Of a stretch of DNA of 64,000 nucleotides, positions 24,801 to 33,800 are shown one piece after another. Source of the stretch: Protula sp. h YS-2021 (taxonomy: Eukaryota > Annelida > Polychaeta > Sabellida > Serpulidae); the NCBI GenBank assembly GCA_949752745.1, contig OX457027.1, positions 77,865,214 to 77,929,213 on the forward strand, read 5' to 3'. Position 1 is the first letter of the stretch; each line of letters begins with the position of its first letter. Below the pieces are notes generated by a model that saw only the letters and a list, made by a program, of their open reading frames with translations, did no database searches and was not told the origin of the DNA. A program made the translations under genes and the position numbers.

Positions 24801-27800
24801 ATCTCCTGAAGCAGTGTCTCCCATTCACCATCATTCATGTTGATGTGATGTGTGTATTCTTTCCCTTCAAACCGTGACGTGCGCACAAAACTCACATAAC
24901 GCATATCCAAGTATGAAATGACTTCAAGCCACTTCGTTTGCGTTAAGTACAGTTTGAAGCCAATGTTGCGTAAATTTTTCAAGCTCTGGCACACAATCTT
25001 CCACAAAGATGGTGAATAAGCACACCATCTCTCTCCACGTGTGATGCGTAGAAATGGCCCATATTCTCCATGCTCCACAGTAATGGTCAGGTTAGCACTA
25101 ATTTTAAAGCTGCTGCGCTGCTGCGCTACGCTGCGCTGCGTTGCTTGTCTTGTTCTCCATGGCTGCAACAATGTATTGATGATCCACTCCCTCCAACTGT
25201 CTGCTGAGAAATGACTCCACTCTGCTGAGTTCACTCCCTTTTATACCCAACTGGTTGCTGAGTCAAGCTTTTCAAACTTCTTGCAAACGTTTGAATTCAC
25301 TTCAACTCGTCCATGGTTGAATCGAACAAGGTCTGATACATTCGTCGTCAATGGAACATCATCATCATAAAGTAAAATGATTCTTGCAGCTACAACTAAC
25401 ATGAGCTCAACTGCCCAAATTGTATTCGCGTTGATAAATGCTGAATCAATGTCATAAGTTGATATGATAAATGTTAAATCAATGTTATAAGTTGATAGTA
25501 TATGTAGATCTTCACAGTCACGTAGAAACGAGTCGATGAAATCACTTGGAATAGTCTTTCCGACAGCTTCCCAATGCAGATGTAAATTCTTCACTTGCTG
25601 CATCCAATCCCATTCAAAAGTAGGAAGCTTTGAAAACAAATAGTTAGTATAATTCACTTTGAAGACGTCGTCCATAGTCATACATCTGTCAAGAAGTAAT
25701 GCTGACATTGTGAAGTCTTTTCTCGTCACACAATGTATTACTAGTTGACTAGTTGACATGTTTCACTCATGCTTTTATACTACTTCCATGTAATCAAAAT
25801 ATGGTGTGTAACTTTGTTCAAAAATTGCTGACTCAGCAGAATTTTACTTATGTATATGAATGTCTCACTTACAGTTGTACTGCTGAGTTCAGAATCGTCT
25901 GAAACGGATAAATATGCAAAAATCGCAATTTCGGGGGGGGGGGGGGGGGTCGGTCGACCCAAAAAATGAAAAATGTTCAGAATCGTCTGAAACGGATAAA
26001 TATGCAAAAATCACAATTTCGAGGGGGGGGGGGGGGTGGTCGGTCGACCCAAAAAATGAAAAATGTTCAGAATCGTCTGAAACGGATAAATATGCAAAAA
26101 TCACAATTTCGAGGGGGGGGGGGGGTGGTCGACCCAAAAAAATGAAAAATGTTCAGAATCGTCTGAAACGGATAAATATGCAAAAATCACAATTTCGAGG
26201 GGGGGGGGGGGTGGTCGACCTTTTTAGGGTCTGTTGCCATGGTTACACTGATTGACAGGTGGAGTTCGTTGGCTTCATGATGATTGACTCGGCCAACACT
26301 ATCAAGCAACTTTCGCTCCAGACTTTCGCTCCAGACTTTCGCTCCAGACAGTATGACGTCATCATGACGTCATCATGAAGTCATGGATGGCCGCGCCTAT
26401 CCTAACGCTTATCATGACTTCCCCTCCAGACAACACTTCCGCTCCAGACAACACTTCCGGTCCAGACAGCACTTCCGGTCCAGACAACACTTCCGCTCCA
26501 GACAACACTTCCGGTCCAGACGCTATGACGTCACTTCCAGACAGTATGACGTCACAAAGTGCAGTGGAACCCCCCTTTTCACACTACTGTTTTATGAAAC
26601 GAATTAGGCAGTGTTCAATACATGTTTATGTTTTTCATTTAGTTTTGTACAGTGAATTATATCGAAGAGAAAATACATAAACACTTTTTATTCGAAGCAT
26701 ATCTCATATCCTGACATTTTGCTAAGAAGAATAACAGCCATCTTTATGGCTCTAAAAATGATTTGATTAATGTGCATGGATAATGACTGCATTATGTTAG
26801 GAACGAGGCGAATTTATGTGGAGCTTGTCTATAAATAGATAAAGAAATTGTTCAATCTTATATATTATTCATGCAATCGCCAGCAAGTCAACTTCCTGTG
26901 CAGCCAATAAATTAACAGTTAATGAGAAAAAAAGTAAATGAAAACAAAGTTGCACAGTCTATTGAATGCCCAAACTAGGGACAGTAGTCTATTACCTACA
27001 ACTTTTGATTTATACGCTAGCCCTAATAATGTATACAGCTCCAGTAAATTGTTTTCAACCTGTAAAGTTAATATAAACTTACAGAATAACATTACGCATA
27101 ATATAATATAAAATGAAGGGAAACTGAGAAATGTGCAATAATAATGAAGAATATATCCTGCTTAAATATTATATATTTTGTCGATGTAAATTGCTAGCAC
27201 TTCTTGCCATTTGCAATAAAATGAATAAATCTAGTCTTTCGTGGCGGCTGGTGATTGGAAGGTGGTGTCATTTTTGTCGTATTTACATTTATTTCCTAGT
27301 GGGTATTCATTTTGCAACAATTTCAGATTGTAAAGGCCACAAAGCAGCTAAAAGTAAATAAGCAATTTATGAAGCTGGTCTGTTTCAACTGGTTTTGTTT
27401 TCACAAAATTACTGCGCAGAATGACCCTTTTATTAGCACATGATAAGTGAGGTTTGCTGACGAAACAGTGTTATGATCTAATACTGAAAGTATGCCAGGT
27501 CATATTATTATTGCAATTTAGTAGGCCAAAAAAATCCATTTGTTTCTCAGCCACAAAATTCGAAATAACCAAAATATAGCATGTCTGTTTTAAAAATAAG
27601 ATGTGGATTTTCTTCTGAGACATTTATCTTTAAATTAAAAAAACTAGAGTCCGCAAAGTGAAAATAGATAGGTAGATTATATTAAAGTATCCTACTAAAA
27701 TGTTTCACTTATACCATTTAAAGCAAAATAATACAAACATAATTTTGAGGCACAAAAGACTCTTTGGTTTTGGCCGTTGTTAGTTTAGTGGTACGTCGGT

Positions 27801-30800
27801 AGCAGAGATAGTTGTACGATGTGGAACTGAATGTAATTTGATGTATATAGATTCAATGATTCGATTTCATGGAAATTGATTTTAGATATTACAGTTAATT
27901 ATTTAAAATTCAAGAATCTTTGAATTTTTAACATTTGAATTTGACATATCTTGCATCGAATAGAATAAACATCTGAAAATATGTTGCAAATAGTTTTTAC
28001 CTAAATATGGTATTCGTATTTATAGAATTTTGCATTGACCGTTTTTGCTGTCTGTTTAATATAAGATTAACGCAGATTATAACGAGAAGCTCATTCCGCT
28101 AGCGAAATGTTAAACACTTGACAAAAATTAAAACGCAAAAATACTTCCTTCAGTGGGTTATTTCTTGAATAATATATTGCAAACAACACAGCTTGAATAC
28201 GTCTTATAAGCCGAGTAGTGTTTGGTTGTTGTTGACTTAAAGTTTTATTGACTGATCAGGCATACGCCTTGTTATCTATTACGCAGTGAAAGCTCGCACA
28301 AAGCTATGCTGTATGCTGTGTTGTCGTTAAATGCTACGCATTTACTTGCAAAAAATACACATGGCGTTTTAACAAAGAAAACGAAAGCAAAGACGAAAAT
28401 AAAAAGTGACATGCACATGTTCAGATCAAGCTCTTCATAAGTCCCAAGTTTCATGGTCGTAGGGCCCATAGTGTCAGAGAAGAAGAAGACACAAAAAATC
28501 GGAAAAAGGGTCAAGAAGAAAAAAAAGGACGAATTTTGCTCGTACAAATTCATATAACCCTTGCAAGCCAAAGGCTTGTCAAGTGTTAATTAGCTGTAGC
28601 AGTGGTCCTGTTCTGTAGCTGTAAAAAATTTCTCTGAAATGACATAAAGATTGAGTTGTTGCACATACTGATGGCAATATTGAACATTGTCCAAAAGTCG
28701 CTGCCCGGTAAGCACACCCAAGTAAAACCCATGTAAAACCCAGGGTTATTTTTTGGCCTTCCCACGTGAATCCCATGCAGGGATTTGCATGGGAATGAGA
28801 CAAAAATCGAGGTAAAATCCATGGTCGAAATTCCCACGCATAATCCATGCATTTCCCAGTTGGGACCCACCTGGGTTTACCCGGGTGGGATTTACATGGG
28901 CATTCCCATACATATTTCATGTGTATTTTACAGGGGGTTTCCCAGGGTGGGAAAACCCAGGCATTTCCCACCCAGAAATGGCTCCTTTCTCCATGGGATT
29001 AATATGGGTTTTCCCCTTTCCCACCTTCCCATGCAAATCCCAATTAAAACCCATACGTATCCCACATGGGAAAATTTTCTGTGCTTACTGGGTGGAGTGG
29101 AAGTATACTGGACAGATTGACATTTATCCAAACCGATGACATTAAGTCGTCTTTTGCGAATAAACTAGTCAGGACTATAGCGAAAAAACTAAACAAATAC
29201 TCATATTTTAGTGAGAAATGAATGCACAATTTTTTTGATAACTTTGATGTAATTCCGAAAGAATCCACTCCTATTGTGGGAAAAGTGGAGTGAGTACTGG
29301 AATACATGTATTTGATATGCACATGGCAAGACATGTGCTTTCAAGTAGCAATGTGGGGTTTCTTCAGATAAAACTCTACAGTCGGTATTTCTGGACGTTT
29401 GAGAACAACCAAAGGACGGCCTTGTACGTTTTGCGTTTGGTGGGACATGTTTTAGTTAAGATATAGTGCAAAAAGGTTGTCTGGGGCATAACACGCCGCG
29501 GATAGAGTGCCAGTTAAGTAAGAAAAGTAGCATTTTCATTAAGGACCTGGTATTTTCAACAAAAGGAGGTTCCAGATTAAAGGAGGTGTCCAAAGCTGAT
29601 CCATATACTAGTGTTTGGGTTTCTCTAGATGACGATCGACGATAGCAATTAATTCTTAGGTACTCATGAATATATATGTATAAGGGTGAACGTTAGAAAT
29701 AGGGTTTCTATTTTTATTAACACTTGACAAGCCTTTGGCTTGCAAGAGTTATATGAATTTGTGCGAGCTAAATTCGTCCTTTTTTTTTTCTTCTTGACAC
29801 TTTTTTCCGATTTTTTGTGTCTTCTTCTTCTCTGACACTATGGGCCCTACGACCATGAAACTTGGGACTTATGAAGAGCTTGATATGAACATGTGCATGT
29901 CACTTTTTATTTACGTCTTCGATTTCGTTTTCTTTGTTAAAACGCCATGTGAAAAGAGTGTATTTTTTGCAAGCAGATGCGTAGCATTTAACGACAGCAC
30001 AGAATATACACATTTGCTCAGTGAGCTTTGTGCGAGCTTTTACTGCGTAAACAGATAACACGGCGTATGCCTGATCAGTCAATAAAACTTTAAGTCAACA
30101 ACCAAAAACTACTCGGCCTATAAGCTGGGTTGTTTGCAATATATTATTCAAGAAATAACCCACTGAAGGAGTATTTTTACGTTTTAATTTTTGTCAAGTG
30201 TTTAACATTTCGCTAGCGGAATGAGCTTCTAGTTTGATAGTTTGCGTTTGGAGGTGGATTTATGGGCGCGTTTGGTAAACCAGCTTGTATTTGGCAGTGC
30301 TCCAGCTCACGAATGCTGATATGAAGATTTAGGATCTATAAGTAATAACCTCTAATCAAAAGACAGCACGGCGATGCAGTTGGCGTCAGTCAAGATTTCT
30401 ATACAAAAATGGTTTAATTTTTGCATAGTATAGTCTTTATTTAAAAAAACTGTTTTCTATCAAGATTTACACCATTCTACAAAACAATTGATCCCGGCAA
30501 TCAAATCAAAATTTTAAGACTTCTAAATAAATTCTCAGGAAGAAATAAATTTTAAAGAAAATGTTATTTTTGTCAATATTTGTGATGATTTAACTCAAGA
30601 TATCTTAAATTCAGTTTAAGATATCTTAAATTTTATTTTAGATATATAAAACTGAGAAGCATTTTTTGGATATCTTAATTATATTAAGCAATTACAAGAA
30701 AGACCCATTTTTTTAGACAATGCTGTGTCCCTGTCATTGGGAAAAACAGAACATTTATACAAAGAGGTTTAGTGGTTTTAAAACTGGAGAGGAGGAGGGG

Positions 30801-33800
30801 GTTTATAAATCCAGTTTATTTGACAGCCAAGAAAAATAAGTGGAGCCCCCTCTCCAACCAACTACTATGCCAGTGACAAAATAAACACAACCAACTGCTA
30901 TGCCAGTGACAAAATAAACCAATAGAAGTAACCCGAAAGTGTTTAATTGTCACTTATTTTGTGGTGTTTGTGTCATGGCTACGAAATGGAATGGCCACGT
31001 AAATATGACGAATTATAAATTAAACCAATTTTCGCCATGTGCATGTAAGAATTGGGAGGCTACCTAGTCACAATAACGGTCGTTATACATGTCGTCCTTT
31101 CAATATTTCATTTCAAATGCAAAATGAAAAAAAGAATCGGGTCTTCTCCAAATTGGCATTTCGGGGGTGGGAGTGGGGGAGGGGGTTACACGAGGCTTAT
31201 GAGGGTGGAACGGTTGTTGGCCCCACATAATTGATAAAGGAAGTTCGTTGCAAGAGCCAAGCCCAGATTGATTTTTACCAAAGCAACGCATAATAAACTT
31301 TTTTTAGCCATAAATGCAAGGCCTGAGGCTGCGGTGGGGGGGGGGGGGGGGGGTGAGGGGTGGGGGAGGGGGCACTTGGTATGATATGTGCTAACATGCG
31401 TGTCCTAAAAACGCGGAGAAGGGGGTTATTTTGAGGCCAGACGGGGTCCGGAAGGAGTGCTAATTTTGTTACAGAAGGGGGTACTTTTCATCACTATTAC
31501 TCGTTTCCCGCAAAAATGGTGTGGGGGGAAGGAGGGGGGGGGGGTAGTGTTTGAGAATTCTACTCCAATCTGGTGATAAAATTAAGGGGTATTTTTTTTA
31601 AATAAACACAACGCGTTTAGGCGTCGTTTTAAAAAGTCATGGACAGTCATTTTATAAGTGAGTGTCAACCCCAGCCCCCCCCCACCCCGATTCCTCCCCC
31701 ACCCCCACTCTCCCCCTCCCACCGCCACTCCTCGCGGACCTGAGAACGGTTGGTCGTGTTCATTAAATCACGCGGTTTGGCAAGGGTTCATATGCACTCT
31801 TCTCGGGTCAGGTAGAAAAGTTTGAGACATTTACTTCCTACATATAAATGATATGGTGACTCGTCTAGGTAAATAAAGGATTGAATTTACTGTGTCTGGA
31901 GACATTCAGGCCAGTCAAGACCAGGTTTTGGAAGTTCTTTCCAAGTAACAACTAGATCGAGAAGTGTACATTGACATAAGTGTGCACGTAAATGTTGCAA
32001 ACTCGCAACTCTCATTTCTGTTTATTAAGCTATTTATCTTAAATTTCAGAAGGCCCACACATGTTGTGGGAGATTCATCTGAAATATTCTCTCTAATATT
32101 GAATTTATAGTGTCGACTTTTAACCATCGTAATAGTAGAATTCTGCAATTGTATAAAAAGTACACTTATCCCAAAACATATCGTATATCAAAGGGTATCT
32201 TCATCGCAGGACTAGACTGGATACCCTGTAAATATTCTAAGGTCGATCCAACGTCGATCTGAAGTTCCGACGCGCCCGACCAAACCACAATATTAACTCT
32301 TGCTGTACTGTGGTTGTGAATGGTCAGTCAATATCGGAAGATAGACCCTGTTTCAACTTCCATAAACAAACAAAACCCAACATTGATCCGAGTACGAGGT
32401 CTCTTCAACGTTGACCCAACGGTACAGTGTTGAGTGGTTACGACGTTTTATGCTTATTAACATGGGGGGGGGGGGGGGTAGGAGTAGAAACTTAGCTCAA
32501 AAGTGCTATAATGGTAAACCTCCGTTTGGGGTGATGATCTTGACGGAAAATTGAAATATATTGTGATATCTCTTATGTTGATAATGTGATATCTTGGGTT
32601 GATAATGGGTTTCGAGTTAATGGTGAACCGAAAAAGCAGACAAAGAAAAAAGAGAAAAGACAAAGAAAATAGAATAATTGTATAGAATGTCATCTTGACT
32701 TTCTATTTTTTTTTGGAATTTTTTTGCAAGTTTTGACGTATTACAACCTAATTTGAAAATCAAGCTTCCAAGTGTGAAAAATATTCAAGAGAATCAGGCT
32801 TTCTCCAAATTGCCATTTCGGAGGTTGGGGGTAGGGGAAAGGGTTACACGAGGGTTATGAGGGTGGAACGGTTGGTGACCCTACATAATTGATAAAAAAA
32901 CACACTTGATTCACAAGAGCTTGATAAACAGAGGTGCTGACATAAAGGGGTGAATCTGGACCCCTCAAATAGGACTTTCCCGAAATCAGACTACTTCCGA
33001 GAGTTTCGCCGGCGACCCCATTTCCGGGGTTTCCCTTTATTTTCTGAGTGTTTACTATTTACAATAAGTATAACTTTCACTTTGAAAATGAAATGTGAAT
33101 AATAGCCATTTATGTAAAAGAAACTTACGTACGAGAGACAGAATTATTCGGTTTTAAAAGTGATAAACTATTCACGGAAATATGGAAATATCGCCCCCCC
33201 CCCCCACCCTTTGTAGCATTTAAAATGAAATTGTTCCTCCAAGAGATCATTTTGCTTTTGTCGAAATATAACATAAAGATCGTTAAAGCTTTGCAGTTTG
33301 AGAAGGCCAGTTCAAAATCGATCCCTGCCGGCCCAAACAGTTACGCATTTTCATTATCAACCCACCAGGGGAGGGGAGGGGTGCTTCAAAACACCTATGA
33401 ATAATTGAATGACAATCGCTTCACTGTGCTCAGAGGTGACGCAATCGAAAGACGACAGAGTACTTAAAATAATAATAAAAAAAATGCAAAGAGAAGATCG
33501 TACTCTTTTATTAGATTCTGAATCGCCAAGTAATAATAAACCTAAATTTCGCTTAAATTTGCATAAGTGAAAAAGAACCCTTGGCATGATTTTGCTAGTT
33601 TTGTTTTAGGAGTGATGGCACATTCACCGTCACAAACGCACCAAGCGGCAGTTATATTGTCGAAGTTGCAAATCCTGTCTACGAATTTGAATCCGTCAGG
33701 GTTGAAATCAAAGGAAATGGTAAATGTGTGTTTTTTTTTTAATTTCTACCTTTTAAAAATGTGAGTGAAAGAAGGTGAGACGTGTCATAAAACCAACTTT

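Larger units (their letters stand above)
11085..26588. mobile_element. Polinton/Maverick (adintovirus-like) element, 15,504 bp, defective copy
   Basis: The element is delimited by inverted termini starting AGTAGTGTGAAAAGGGGGG and a perfect 6-bp target duplication. It encodes the full Polinton set: protein-primed PolB, retrovirus-like integrase, FtsK/HerA-type packaging ATPase, adenain-like protease, penton-like minor capsid and hexon-like major capsid proteins. It adds a family of PC4-like proteins and several small unknowns. Genes run rightward in the left arm (12005-17090) and leftward elsewhere (25759-17508), converging at about 17.1-17.5 kb. The polymerase and major capsid genes carry disabling lesions, so this copy could not make particles or replicate on its own. 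It sits in intron 1 of EMC7. Confidence 0.96.
25733..26588. repeat. Right terminal inverted repeat
   Basis: The outer part (about 26213-26588) mirrors the left TIR almost exactly. The inner part (25733-25887) mirrors left positions of about 11750-11908. Between them this side has four copies of an ~88-bp unit where the left side has one, and lacks the ~200-bp left-specific segment. Confidence 0.9.

Noticed and set aside
23416..25759. LxCxE (retinoblastoma-binding) motif in the right-arm proteins, as in adintovirus oncogene candidates
   Set aside because: I checked the Cys-containing stretches and found no L-x-C-x-E.
25888..26220. CRISPR-like array
   Set aside because: Only four units, adjacent units are near-identical throughout with no unique spacers, and the setting is a eukaryotic transposon.
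25780..26255. Frames with runs of Gly or Pro near the right TIR
   Set aside because: They arise from the poly-G iteron-like units.
28272..30058. Shared frames beginning MGPTTMKLGTYEELD in both Helitron-like copies
   Set aside because: Conserved because the elements are copies; no domain, and copy C (41.5 kb) does not keep the frame.
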